Source: CBDCNP01 sp965222425
GTDB lineage: Bacteria; Acidobacteriota; Vicinamibacteria; Marinacidobacterales; DATDRI01
Assembly (NCBI GenBank): GCA_965222425.1
Contig: CBDCTW010000022.1
Span: 930,001 to 994,000, forward strand
Direction of reading: 5' to 3'
Length of the DNA stretch: 64,000 nt
Below, one piece after another: positions 27,114 to 36,226 of the stretch. The notes under the pieces were generated by a model. That model had not been told where the DNA came from. It saw only the letters and a program-made list of their open reading frames with translations, and did not search any database. Each line of letters opens with the position of its first letter. Positions within the stretch are counted from its first letter, which is position 1. Both the position numbers and the translations under genes were made by a program.

Positions 27114-27533
27114 ATGTGGCGCGCGAACGCGGCGATCCTTGTTGTTCTCTGCGGCTTGATCACCGCCATCGGACTCGACACCAAGCCCTGGCCCTTCAAC
27201 AACTACCCGATGTTTGCTCACAGGGTCAGGTCATGGCCGGTCTATTGGACACGAGGGGACGTCGCCGCGCACCTTGCCCTGATCCCCGTCGGGGTCGACG
27301 GCGAAGAGCCCCAGCGCGAGCACGTCTTGAAAGCCCGGCACTTGGCACCCCAGGCCACGACCGCGATGATGATGGCATTCAACAAGATGCTCGGAAATTG
27401 GCAACCCGGGTCCATCTTTCCGGGCTCACCGACCGAGGCGGGCGTGGCCGACCTCAGGGCGAGAGCGGAACAGAAGAAGGCGGTCCTTCGCAGAGCGCTG
27501 CTCGACTTGAACCCGGCAACGCCGGCCCGATGA
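27114..27533 (+). CDS. Small exported/anchored protein, partner of HTTM
   Basis: 139 residues: an N-terminal hydrophobic segment (about 5-21), then the motif WPFNNYPMFAHRV and a soluble domain with no recognisable enzyme motif. I recall similar short proteins carrying a WPFxxYxMF sequence next to HTTM genes, and one lies just downstream here. Three nt separate it from the DUF5916 stop, so it is likely in that operon. Function unknown; it may be a substrate or accessory of the HTTM protein. Confidence 0.65.
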   Translation: MWRANAAILVVLCGLITAIGLDTKPWPFNNYPMFAHRVRSWPVYWTRGDVAAHLALIPVGVDGEEPQREHVLKARHLAPQATTAMMMAFNKMLGNWQPGSIFPGSPTEAGVADLRARAEQKKAVLRRALLDLNPATPAR

Positions 27534-27681
27534 GCCTCCGCTAGTCGGGGTGAGGCTCTACCTCATGAAACGAGACTTCTCGAATCCCGATACCCTCTCC
27601 ATGAGTAACGCGACCGAACGGGGGCCATCACTTCGACACCGCGTCCTCATTTTCGAGGTCATGGGGGCGCCGTGAGTCGCG

Positions 27682-28644
27682 ATGAAGGTCTGGACCGAGC
27701 TCTGGTTCCGGCCCTGGGGGCCCGAGAATCTCGGCCTCTGTCGATTGCTCGTTTCCGGGCTTTTTCTCTGGTCTCACTGGTCGTGGGATTTCACCGTCTG
27801 GACCCGCGTTTCCGATGCGTTCTGGATGCCAGTCCCTCTTTTTCATGTGCTCGGTCTCGGTCTGCCATCGGCGTCGGTGGTAGAGCCCATTCAGCGCATC
27901 TTCTTCGTGTCGCTCACCCTCGGGTGTATCGGCCTCTTTACACGAACCGCTTTCGCCGTCACGTTCTTCACGTCGCTCTATCTGTTCGGATTCCGCCAAT
28001 CGTTCGGGTTCGTCACGCCTGCGGTAGGACACTTCATCATCATGTTCGGGATCTTCGCGATGTCGCGGTCTGGGGATGCGTTCGCAATCGACAGCCTGGT
28101 CCGGCGGTGGCGAGGGCGCACCAATCGCCTCACTGCGGAGGTGAAGCGAGGGGGATACTCCTGGCCGGTGCGCTTGATGCAGTTGCTCTTCATCTCGGCG
28201 TTCTTCGCGGGTGGTATCGCGAAGCTGCGTCTCAGCGGGCTCGAGTGGATCTTCTCGGACAACCTCGCCCTCACCGTGCAGGTCATCGACTTGGGGCCGC
28301 TCTCTCACTGGGTCGCTGGAAAAGTGCTCCTTGGCCAAGTGCTAGCCATGTCAGCCTTGACCCTGGAGCTCGTCTCCCCTCTGGCGTTCTTCAGTCGGCG
28401 CGCCTGCTTGGTAATCCTCCCGTCCCTGTTTTTCATGTTGGTGGGGTTCGCGGTGACCATGCGCGCCTTATTTCAGATCTTCTTTCTGACCTATGCGTTT
28501 TGGCTCCCCTGGGATCGGGTTCTTTCGATCGCGCGCGGCGAACGCCCGGGACGCCGGAACCTCGCGCGGCTCCTGCTGCTGGTGCTCCTTAGCGTGTTCG
28601 TGGGTTGGACACTCTTTTGGGGAACGTGGTTGGACGAGAGGTGA
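27682..28644 (+). CDS. HTTM-domain membrane protein (vitamin K-dependent carboxylase-like)
   Basis: 320 residues with about eight predicted membrane segments. The HTTM family pattern is visible: LGLCRLLVSGLFLW at the start, PAVGHFIIMFGIFAMSRSGDAFAIDS in the middle, and FFAGGIAKLRLSGLEWI near 175. HTTM is the membrane part of vitamin K-dependent gamma-carboxylase; most bacterial forms have no known reaction. GGCX-type C-terminal lumenal domains are absent at this length, so this is the minimal form. It lies 148 bp after the small partner gene and overlaps no neighbour. Confidence 0.78.
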   Translation: MKVWTELWFRPWGPENLGLCRLLVSGLFLWSHWSWDFTVWTRVSDAFWMPVPLFHVLGLGLPSASVVEPIQRIFFVSLTLGCIGLFTRTAFAVTFFTSLYLFGFRQSFGFVTPAVGHFIIMFGIFAMSRSGDAFAIDSLVRRWRGRTNRLTAEVKRGGYSWPVRLMQLLFISAFFAGGIAKLRLSGLEWIFSDNLALTVQVIDLGPLSHWVAGKVLLGQVLAMSALTLELVSPLAFFSRRACLVILPSLFFMLVGFAVTMRALFQIFFLTYAFWLPWDRVLSIARGERPGRRNLARLLLLVLLSVFVGWTLFWGTWLDER

Positions 28645-28675
28645 TGGTTGCCTCACTGACTTCCAGGGCGTTACG

Positions 28676-31297
28676 ATGATGAGAGTCGTGGAGCGAAAGA
28701 TGCGAAGTCTCCTATTGCCAGCCGTTTTGCTACCGCTCGTCCCTTGGCTCCTCCTGAGGCAGTCGCCTTTCGAATCAGCAAGAGCTCAAACTTCCATCCA
28801 AGAATCGGCCCGCGTCGTCCTCGAGCGTAGTTGCCTTCATTGCCACGGGGACGAGAACAATTCCGGCCTCGACATGAGACGGCGGGAGAATCTCCTCAGG
28901 GGCGGGCCTCGTGGACCGGCCGTCGTCCCGGGTCGGCCGGAGGCGAGCGTCCTTTACCTTGCAGCCGCTCACGATGACGGGACCGATCTGGAGATGCCCT
29001 TCGGCGGCGATCGCTTGGCGGAAGAAGACCTCGCGGTACTTGAAGCTTGGATCCGTGCCGGCGCTCCTTGGAACGACCTCGAGGCCGCCGAGTACCAAGC
29101 ACCGTCCTGGTGGTCCTTCAAACCGCCCACACATCCCGACGACCCACGAGTCGAGGAGACGGCGTGGATCGCGAATTCGATCGATACCTTCGTCCTAGCC
29201 AAACTCGAAGAGCAAGGGCTTCCACACGCTCCCGCCGCCGACCGCGGGACCCTCATCCGGCGCGCCTATTTCGATCTGATCGGGCTTCCTCCTACCCCGG
29301 CGGAGGTAGAGTCGTTCGTCGACGATTCGGCCGAAGACGCGTACCGGAAGCTCATCACCAAACTCCTGGCTTCACCTCACTACGGCGAGCGTTGGGGCAG
29401 GCACTGGCTGGACGTCGTGCGCTACGCGGACAGCACCGGATTCGAGAGCGACGAGTATTTCCCTTACGCCTGGCGGTACCGGGATTACGTGATCAAGTCC
29501 TTCAACGAGGACAAACCGTACGATCGGTTCGTGCAAGAGCAGATAGCTGCGGACGAGATCTGGCCTGACGATCTCGACACCCAAGGTGGGTACTCGATCC
29601 CCCCGCGCAAGCTAAGGCACTTGGAGGCACGGGTCGGTACCGGTCTCTACACCTTCGGCCCCATCGTGGGCGAGTCGAAGATGAACGACAAGACGTTGAC
29701 TTCCGAAAACCTTACCGATTGGGTGAACGTCACCGGGGCGGCGTTCATGGGCGCAACCCTCGCGTGCGCACGCTGCCATGACCACAAGTTCGACCCCATC
29801 TCGCAGAAGGATTACTACCGGATGCAGGCGATCTTTGCCGGTAGCCACACCGTCGATATCCCATTGTCTTCGAGGATGGCCAGTTTCTGGAGAAACTATT
29901 GGCATCCGAAGCTCATCGATCTCGACGCCAAGCGAAAAGGCTACAAATCGTTCGTCTCCCAGATCAAGGATCGCGCCACCGCAGCCAAGAAGAAAGGGTT
30001 CGCGGCTGAGGTTGTTGAGGCCTATGAAGTCGTCAAGCCCACCGCCGAGCAGGCGAAACGGGCCGCTCCTCTCAAAAAAGCCATCGACGACATGGACCTC
30101 GAGCAGTACATGTCCGCCGAGGAGCTCGAAGAAAGAGACGCGCTGAAGAATCTACTCCTGAACGCACTCGTCAATTTGCCGGAGAAGGAACCGGCGAACG
30201 AGGTGTTCTATGAAGCCCTCTTCGACAATCCGACGGCGCGCGTTCTCGAGCATCGCCAGCCTGAGCTGGTACCCGACATCCATGTCCTGGAGCGGGGGCA
30301 GCTCACGAACCCCATGGAGCGAGTCGACCCCGGCATTCCCGTCGCGCTGGACGATGGCGCCATTTCCTTCGAAACGCAATCGGACTCTGTGCCGCACGTA
30401 CCCCGCAGCAGGCAGAAGCTAGCCTATTGGCTGAGCCGCCCCGATCACCCGCTGACTGCTCGGGTGATGGTCAACCGCATCTGGCAATTCCACTTCGGGC
30501 AGGGTCTCCTCCCGACACCCAACGACCTGGGTCGGACCGGAGAAGCGCCCACACATCCACAGCTCTTGGACTGGCTGGCCACCGAGTTTTCCCGGCGTGG
30601 ATGGAGCATGAAAGCGATGCACTGGCTCATCATGACCTCCAACACGTACAAGATGGCCAGCCGTTTCACCAGTGCCGAGGCGGTGGAAACCGATCCGGGC
30701 AACCGCTTTCTGTGGCGTATGAATCGCCGACGGATCGAGGGTGAAGTTCTTTGGGACACCGTCCATTCCGTGGCCGGCACACTCGACTTGAAGATGGGCG
30801 GACGACCGGTCATGCCGTCTTTGAGCGAGGAGGAACTCTCTAGCCTAACCGATAACGGATTCTGGTTGGCCGCGGATGCTTCCGGGCCGCCGCGTCGGGG
30901 TATCTACATCCTCAACCGGAGGGGCTTCCAATTCCCCCTGTTCGCGAAGTTCGATCACCCGGAAAACGCTCTGAGCTGCCCCCGAAGAGACGTCACGACG
31001 GTGGCGCCCCAGGCCCTATGGTTGATGAACAACCGAACCGCCTACCATCAGGCCGAGCAATTCGCGACTCGTCTGGTTGAAGAAAAGGGTGACGATTCGG
31101 GCGCTCGGGTGGCGCGAGCTTGGAAACTCGCACTGGGACGCGGTCCGACCGCCGAGGAGGCCGAGGAAGCACTAGCCCTTCTCGACGAGCTCGCAGGAGG
31201 CGCCGCAGGAACCAACGGAGACGAACTGGGGCTTCAAGCGTTGACCGAGCTTTGCCTGGCTGTTTTCAACCTGAACGAGTTCGTTTACATTGACTGA
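28676..31297 (+). CDS. Planctomycete-type cytochrome c / DUF1549 / DUF1553 protein (PSD1 family)
   Basis: About 873 residues from the double ATG at 28676; the open frame starts further upstream but that part overlaps the HTTM gene. An N-terminal signal (about 9-38) is followed by a haem c site CLHCH (C53, C56, H57), the DUF1549 domain (HWLDVVRYADSTGFE) with a second CxxCH (CARCHDHKFDPIS), and the C-terminal DUF1553 domain (LTARVMVNRIWQFHFG, LDWLATEF). These periplasmic proteins occur with DUF1501 partners, as here, and are thought to belong to redox-linked polysaccharide or sulfated-compound degradation; no activity is established. Confidence 0.88.
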   Translation: MMRVVERKMRSLLLPAVLLPLVPWLLLRQSPFESARAQTSIQESARVVLERSCLHCHGDENNSGLDMRRRENLLRGGPRGPAVVPGRPEASVLYLAAAHDDGTDLEMPFGGDRLAEEDLAVLEAWIRAGAPWNDLEAAEYQAPSWWSFKPPTHPDDPRVEETAWIANSIDTFVLAKLEEQGLPHAPAADRGTLIRRAYFDLIGLPPTPAEVESFVDDSAEDAYRKLITKLLASPHYGERWGRHWLDVVRYADSTGFESDEYFPYAWRYRDYVIKSFNEDKPYDRFVQEQIAADEIWPDDLDTQGGYSIPPRKLRHLEARVGTGLYTFGPIVGESKMNDKTLTSENLTDWVNVTGAAFMGATLACARCHDHKFDPISQKDYYRMQAIFAGSHTVDIPLSSRMASFWRNYWHPKLIDLDAKRKGYKSFVSQIKDRATAAKKKGFAAEVVEAYEVVKPTAEQAKRAAPLKKAIDDMDLEQYMSAEELEERDALKNLLLNALVNLPEKEPANEVFYEALFDNPTARVLEHRQPELVPDIHVLERGQLTNPMERVDPGIPVALDDGAISFETQSDSVPHVPRSRQKLAYWLSRPDHPLTARVMVNRIWQFHFGQGLLPTPNDLGRTGEAPTHPQLLDWLATEFSRRGWSMKAMHWLIMTSNTYKMASRFTSAEAVETDPGNRFLWRMNRRRIEGEVLWDTVHSVAGTLDLKMGGRPVMPSLSEEELSSLTDNGFWLAADASGPPRRGIYILNRRGFQFPLFAKFDHPENALSCPRRDVTTVAPQALWLMNNRTAYHQAEQFATRLVEEKGDDSGARVARAWKLALGRGPTAEEAEEALALLDELAGGAAGTNGDELGLQALTELCLAVFNLNEFVYID

Positions 31298-31307
31298 GAG
31301 GTTTTCG

Positions 31308-32774
31308 ATGAACCGATTCGCCTGTGGCCGCGAGGTCAAAGTGAAAAACCGCCGCGAATTCTTGACCCAATCGGCATTTGGATTCGGGGCGCTGGCGCTC
31401 GGCCATTTGCTAGATCGCGATGGGTTCGGCTCCGCTTGGGCCGGGCAGGACGCGGTTTCGAGCATCAACCCGCTCGGTCCTCGACCGCCACACTTCCCCG
31501 CCAAGGCGAAGTCGGTGATTTTCATCTTCTTGCGCGGCGGCCTGAGCCAGGTGGATAGCTTCGACCCCAAGCCTGCGTTGGAGCGCTTCGATGGCCATCC
31601 GCTTCCGGACAGCTTTCGGTCCGACAATCTGAACGCCCAGTTCATCAAGATATCCGAAGCGAAATTGATGGCCCCCTCTTTCTCTTTCCGCCAGCACGGC
31701 GAGTCGGGTCTCCCCATCTCGGATCTATTCCCCGCCCTCACCGCACACGCCGACGACCTGGCGGTCATCCGCTCCTGCTACCATGACGCATTCCTTCATG
31801 GACCCGCCACCACTTGGCTCAACACCGGATCGATCCGGCTCGGCCACCCGAGTGCCGGGGCCTGGGTACTCTACGGGCTAGGTGTCGAGACGGACAACCT
31901 CCCCGCCTACGTGGTGATGACGGATTCCGGCCTAAGAGTTCCACTTCCCGCCGACATGTATGGTTCGGGGTTCCTGCCCGCCATTTACCAGGGCACTCGC
32001 GTCGAAACCGAGGGCGCTCCTTTCGAGAACCTTTCTCCGCCTGCCGCGATCGGGATGACGCGACAACGGACGATCCTGGATCAAGTGCAGACCTGGAACC
32101 GAAGACACCTCGAGGGCCGGGAGGATGACACGCGCCTCGAGGCGCGCATCGCCAGCTACGAGTTGGCCTTCCGCATGCAGACCGGAGCGCCGGAGCTGGT
32201 GGACGTGTCGCGAGAGCCGACCGCGGTCCGCGAGAGGTACGGGCTCGACCAGGAAGTCACGTCCAGGTTCGGACACATGTGTTTGCTTTCCCGTCGGATG
32301 GTGGAACGGGGGGTTCGGTTTGTGCAGCTCTTCAGCAACGACTGGGACGGCCATGAGCAGTGCCCGAAAAACCACCAGGAAAGCTCCGACAAGATCGACC
32401 GGCCGGTGGCCGGACTGCTCGCCGACCTCAAGGAACGAGGGTTGCTAGAAAGTACGCTGGTTGTTTGCGCGGGAGAGTTCGGGCGGACACCGGTGATGCA
32501 GGGAACCCGAGGAAGAGACCATAACCCGTACGGCTTTACCATTTGGATGGCCGGGGGCGGTGTCCAAGGTGGCAAGGCGATCGGGGCCACCGACGAGCTG
32601 GGGTTTCTCGCGGTCGAAGACAAGGTTCACGTCCGCGATATTCACGCCACGATGCTTTCCCTGCTCGGTCTGGACCACGAGAAACTGACGTTCCTGGTCC
32701 ACGGCCTCAAGGAGAAACTCACCGGAGTCGAGAAGGTCGAGAACAACCTCTACCAGAAGTTGATCAAGGCCTAA
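31308..32774 (+). CDS. DUF1501 family Tat-exported protein
   Basis: 488 residues from the ATG at 31308, preceded by GAGAGG at 6 nt. The Tat-type leader is NRREFLTQSAFGFGALALG. DUF1501 features: FIFLRGGLSQVDSFDPKP, SCYHDAFLHGPATTWLNTG, VQLFSNDWDGHEQCPKNH, and VVCAGEFGRTPVMQGTRGRDHNPYGF near the end; the last resembles the metal-binding part of the alkaline phosphatase/sulfatase superfamily. It nearly always accompanies PSD1 genes, and the two starts and stops here are almost contiguous. Confidence 0.9.
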   Translation: MNRFACGREVKVKNRREFLTQSAFGFGALALGHLLDRDGFGSAWAGQDAVSSINPLGPRPPHFPAKAKSVIFIFLRGGLSQVDSFDPKPALERFDGHPLPDSFRSDNLNAQFIKISEAKLMAPSFSFRQHGESGLPISDLFPALTAHADDLAVIRSCYHDAFLHGPATTWLNTGSIRLGHPSAGAWVLYGLGVETDNLPAYVVMTDSGLRVPLPADMYGSGFLPAIYQGTRVETEGAPFENLSPPAAIGMTRQRTILDQVQTWNRRHLEGREDDTRLEARIASYELAFRMQTGAPELVDVSREPTAVRERYGLDQEVTSRFGHMCLLSRRMVERGVRFVQLFSNDWDGHEQCPKNHQESSDKIDRPVAGLLADLKERGLLESTLVVCAGEFGRTPVMQGTRGRDHNPYGFTIWMAGGGVQGGKAIGATDELGFLAVEDKVHVRDIHATMLSLLGLDHEKLTFLVHGLKEKLTGVEKVENNLYQKLIKA

Positions 32775-33259
32775 TGAAGAGCGTTTTTCTCTTGATCGTG
32801 TCCACCGCATGGCTCGCGGCATCGCCTGCCTATGTCGGTCTTGTCGACTTACGCGTCGAGCTTTCGACGCCCGACGGCATCAAGATCTCCAAGGGCCCCA
32901 TCGATGTGGAGGTGCGGCAAGAGGCGGAACACTACCTCCTTTTCTTGAAGCAGGGCGACAAACTCTTGGCGGTCCTAAATAGGCGGAGCGTGGACGAAGG
33001 CAACTCCGAGGTAGTGGTCCCTTTCATGGGCACGACCTTCCTCCGGCCGAAGGACCAGGTCATCGGCACCGAGGAAGAGCGCCGGTTCAGCAAATCCGGG
33101 CGCCCGATGTACGAGGAGGATACTCGCGAGTGGAAGGCGACGCTCCGCGGCTATCGTTCCAAGGCAAGGGACGGTAAAACCGTTTGGTTGGTCTTCCAGG
33201 AGCGCGGCGAGACGTACGGCGATTGGACTGTGATTCGTTTTCCGTTAGTCATAGATTGA
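32774..33259 (+). CDS. Small exported protein of unknown function, third gene of the PSD1/DUF1501 operon
   Basis: 161 residues from the ATG at 32774, which overlaps the DUF1501 stop (TAATG). A Sec signal peptide (about 1-17, ending AASPA) precedes a beta-rich charged domain (LRVELSTPDGIKISKGPIDVEV) with no motif I recognise. The longer frame starting upstream runs inside the DUF1501 gene and is rejected. Translational coupling suggests it works with PSD1/DUF1501. Confidence 0.7.
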   Translation: MKSVFLLIVSTAWLAASPAYVGLVDLRVELSTPDGIKISKGPIDVEVRQEAEHYLLFLKQGDKLLAVLNRRSVDEGNSEVVVPFMGTTFLRPKDQVIGTEEERRFSKSGRPMYEEDTREWKATLRGYRSKARDGKTVWLVFQERGETYGDWTVIRFPLVID

Positions 33260-33263
33260 ATCC

Positions 33264-33286
33264 AGCCCCGGGTGCGCTTCGGGGCT
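33264..33286 (+). terminator. Weak candidate terminator hairpin after the PSD1 operon
   Basis: AGCCCCG and CGGGGCT (7-bp stem, 9-nt loop) start 5 nt after the last stop. Only three T follow, so termination may be inefficient or factor-dependent. Confidence 0.5.
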
Positions 33287-33335
33287 CCGTTTGAACCACG
33301 CGATTACCATCCGCAAAAAAGCGTGTCGAAAGGTA

Positions 33336-33362
33336 ACAAAAAATCTCGTCCGGACGAGATTT
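33336..33362 (-). terminator. Rho-independent terminator of the minus-strand amidohydrolase operon
   Basis: A perfect 22-bp palindrome (33341-33362; half AAATCTCGTCC) abuts six A at 33338-33343 on the plus strand, so the minus-strand transcript has an 11-bp hairpin and a U-tract about 140 nt after the last stop codon. Confidence 0.75.
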
Positions 33363-33503
33363 CCGCGAAGTCCCGCTACATTCTTTCCGGCGGAAGCGCT
33401 CGCCACACGGCCACGGTGATCCTTCGTAGCCAGCGGCGGAGAAACGAAACGTGGCGCTCGCCATCGCTCACATCGCGGAGATGTCGAGAAGAAAACAGAG
33501 CGC

Positions 33504-34841
33504 CTAGGTCTCGATCCCGTACACCCTCTTCGCGTTCTCCGCGAAGACGTTCCGCGCCATCTTCTCGCAGTCTCTCTCCGTCCAGCCGTAGTGGGAGCGA
33601 TAGTCGTTCAGCACCTTGGCCATGACGCGGCGCATCGTGTCGGCACAGTAGCCCATGATTTCAGGCACGGTGTCCGAGTCGCTTCCGTGCATCAGTTTCT
33701 CGGAGGGTGCGAGGCCGAGGAACGTACGGAGGAGCTCCTCGAGGACGCCCGGGAAATTACAGTAGAAGGACACGTCGGTGTACACGTTGGGGAATTCACT
33801 CAGCAACGACGCGACGTGGTGATGGTACGGATAACCCGAGTGGATGATCACGAACTTCGTTTCCACTCGTTTGATGTCGTCGTCTTGGAACACGTGGTAG
33901 AGCCCGAGAGGACTGTTCCAGTCGAACCGGAGCGCGGGATGAAGAGCCACCGCAGAGTGGATGATGATCACCAGACCAAGCTCCCCCGCCTTGACGTAAA
34001 TGTGCTTGAGTAGAAAGTCCTGGTACGACCGCAAGGCTCGGGCTAGCTCCGGATCGTCATAGAGAGGTACGGTTCTCCCGGGCACGTAAGCCGTCGGTTC
34101 GTTCGTGAAAAGAGCCTTGAGATCCCGATCCGCTTGGGCCTTCTCTACTTTCTCAACAGAGAGAGGACGGTAGTAAGCGACGGGGATCTTGAGCCCGGCG
34201 CAACCGTTGGACTTGCATGTCTCCAAAACCCCATCGATCGACTCGGTGACATCTCCGATCTGCTGGGCGCCCTTCGCCTTCGCCCAGTCCGGCTGGATCA
34301 GATCGCCGATCGAGTAGCTCCACCTGAACCGGTCGTTGGGGACGAGGGCCTTGGGCCGCACCGGTTCTTTTCCGCGACTCTGCAACAAAATCCCGGTGAT
34401 CTTCTCTCGGTCCATGATGGCGCGGATGTAGGCGGTGTAGTCCCCTCCTTTGTGCCTCGTCTGAACCGAGTTCACGCCCTCGATCGTGGGCTCCACTCCG
34501 TAAACGCGGGCGACGTAGTTTTGAATCCCTGTCTGGCGCGGCATGAGCTCGATCTGTTTCTTGAACGTTATCGCCAACCTCGCCCGTAGGTCGTCTTTTC
34601 CTGGATAGTCGTAAACCGGCGTTAGGGCATCGACGAAAGAACCGTTCCAGCGATCCTGGTACTCGGTGAGCGTCATCCGGTCATGTTGGTGGACGTGGAC
34701 GTCGATGATCTCCATATCGGATAAGTTGACGGAACCTACCGTGTAATTCCCGGAGCTCGACTGTGCCCGGGCTCTGCTGCCGCTCAGGAATCCGAGTGCT
34801 CCGCCGAGGCTGAGCGTCTTGAGAAAATTGCGTCTAAACAT
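33504..34841 (-). CDS. Tat-exported amidohydrolase-related TIM-barrel protein, copy 2 of a tandem pair
   Basis: 445 residues. Tat leader FRRNFLKTLSLGGALGFLSG, then an amidohydrolase_2-like barrel. The metal motif is intact as DVHVH (H49, H51), with a later histidine strand (LGLVIIIHSAVALHP), VIIHSGYPYHHH, and an acidic end-of-barrel motif HGSDSDTVPE. The family includes metal-dependent hydrolases and decarboxylases. Roughly two thirds identical by eye to the gene immediately upstream (34850), from which it is 8 bp away. Last gene of the MFS-LLM-M19-amidohydrolase run. Substrate unknown. Confidence 0.82.
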   Translation of the reverse strand: MFRRNFLKTLSLGGALGFLSGSRARAQSSSGNYTVGSVNLSDMEIIDVHVHQHDRMTLTEYQDRWNGSFVDALTPVYDYPGKDDLRARLAITFKKQIELMPRQTGIQNYVARVYGVEPTIEGVNSVQTRHKGGDYTAYIRAIMDREKITGILLQSRGKEPVRPKALVPNDRFRWSYSIGDLIQPDWAKAKGAQQIGDVTESIDGVLETCKSNGCAGLKIPVAYYRPLSVEKVEKAQADRDLKALFTNEPTAYVPGRTVPLYDDPELARALRSYQDFLLKHIYVKAGELGLVIIIHSAVALHPALRFDWNSPLGLYHVFQDDDIKRVETKFVIIHSGYPYHHHVASLLSEFPNVYTDVSFYCNFPGVLEELLRTFLGLAPSEKLMHGSDSDTVPEIMGYCADTMRRVMAKVLNDYRSHYGWTERDCEKMARNVFAENAKRVYGIET

Positions 34842-34849
34842 GTTTCCTC

Positions 34850-36205
34850 CTAGGCCTCGATCCCATAAACCCGTTTCGCGTTGTCACTTAGAACGTTCCG
34901 CGCCATCTTCTCGCAATCCTTCTCCGTCCAGCCGTAGTGCGTGCGATAATCGTTGAGGACTTTCGCGAGGACCCGGCGCATGTTGTCCGCGCAGTAACCC
35001 ATTGTCTCCGGCACGATCCCGGAGTCGGCTCCGTGCATGATCTTCTCCGAGGGTGCTAGTCCAAGGAACGCCCGGAGAATCTCCTCCAGCGTTCCCGGGA
35101 AGTTGGAGTAGAAGGAGACGTCGGCGTAGACGTTCGGAAACTCACTCAGTAGCGAGGCGAGATGATGATGGTAGGGGTAGGCGGCATGGATGATGACGAA
35201 TTGCGTCTCCACCCGCTTGATGTCGTCGTCCTGGAAGACGTGCCAGAGCGCGAGCGGGCTGTTGTTCTCGAACTGCAGGGCAGGATGTAAGGCGACAGCA
35301 GAATGGATGATGATCCGGAGACCCAGCTCTCCCGCCTTCACATACATGTGCCTCAACAGAAAATCCTGGTAGGACTGCAACGCCTTCTGAAGCTCGGGAT
35401 CGTCGTATAGAGGGATACGGTGATGTCCGCCGTAAGGAGCGTCGCTCGCGAGCAGGGCCTTCAGGTCCCGGTTCGCTTGCCCTTCCGTGACCTTTTCGAT
35501 CCCCAATGGGCGGTAGTAGGCGGCGGAGACCTTGAGCCCGGCACATCCGTTGGATTTCGCGGCCTCCAAAACACTGTCCATGGCCTCGGTGACGTCGCCA
35601 ATTTGCTGCGCGCCCTTCTCTTCGGCCCAATCGGGCTGGATCATGTGGTTGGTGTAGTAGCTCCAAGCGAACCGGTCGTCGGGGACGAGACTCTTGGGGC
35701 GTACCGGTTCCCGGTCTGCCGACTGCAAGAGGATCGCAGAGATCTTCTCGCGATCCAGGATCGACCGGATGTAGGCTGTGTAATCGCCGCCGATGTGCTT
35801 GGCTTGAATAGAATCGACGCCTTCTGGCGAAGCTTCGACCCCGTAGGTTCTCGCCATGTAAGCCTCCATGCCGACTTGGCGCGGAATCCGATAGAGATGC
35901 TCCTTGAACGTGACCGAGAGTCGGTCGCGGAGCTCTTCCTTCCCGGGATAGTCGTAGGCTGGCGTCAAAGCGTCGACGAAAGAGCCGTTCCATTTCGCAT
36001 GAGATTCCGAAAGGGTCATTTCCGCGGGTTGATGGACGTGGACGTCGATGATTTCCATTTCCGATAGATCGATGGAGCCCACCGAAAAGTCCTGCGGGGT
36101 GGGCTCTACCCGCGCCTCCGCTGAGGCACTCCGTCCCGCCAGAACGCCGAAGGCTCCACCGAGAGTCAAATAGTTCAGGGACTTCAAGAAGTTGCGTCGA
36201 AACAT
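34850..36205 (-). CDS. Tat-exported amidohydrolase-related TIM-barrel protein, copy 1 of a tandem pair
   Basis: 451 residues, same build as the downstream paralogue: Tat leader FRRNFLKSLNYLTLGGAFGVLAG, DVHVHQPAEM metal motif, LGLRIIIHSAVALHPALQ, VIIHAAYPYHHH and HGADSGIVPE. The two differ throughout rather than in blocks, so the duplication is older than the LLM copies nearby. It lies 21 bp after the M19-like gene and is probably cotranscribed with it. A shared periplasmic substrate with different chain or ring variants is one explanation for keeping two copies; this is inference. Confidence 0.82.
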   Translation of the reverse strand: MFRRNFLKSLNYLTLGGAFGVLAGRSASAEARVEPTPQDFSVGSIDLSEMEIIDVHVHQPAEMTLSESHAKWNGSFVDALTPAYDYPGKEELRDRLSVTFKEHLYRIPRQVGMEAYMARTYGVEASPEGVDSIQAKHIGGDYTAYIRSILDREKISAILLQSADREPVRPKSLVPDDRFAWSYYTNHMIQPDWAEEKGAQQIGDVTEAMDSVLEAAKSNGCAGLKVSAAYYRPLGIEKVTEGQANRDLKALLASDAPYGGHHRIPLYDDPELQKALQSYQDFLLRHMYVKAGELGLRIIIHSAVALHPALQFENNSPLALWHVFQDDDIKRVETQFVIIHAAYPYHHHLASLLSEFPNVYADVSFYSNFPGTLEEILRAFLGLAPSEKIMHGADSGIVPETMGYCADNMRRVLAKVLNDYRTHYGWTEKDCEKMARNVLSDNAKRVYGIEA

Positions 36206-36226
36206 GAGAACCCTCCTACGGACCTC

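Noticed and set aside
33341..33362. Perfect 22-bp palindrome as a regulator binding site
   Set aside because: The adjoining six-A run makes it a standard minus-strand terminator, located after the last gene of that operon.
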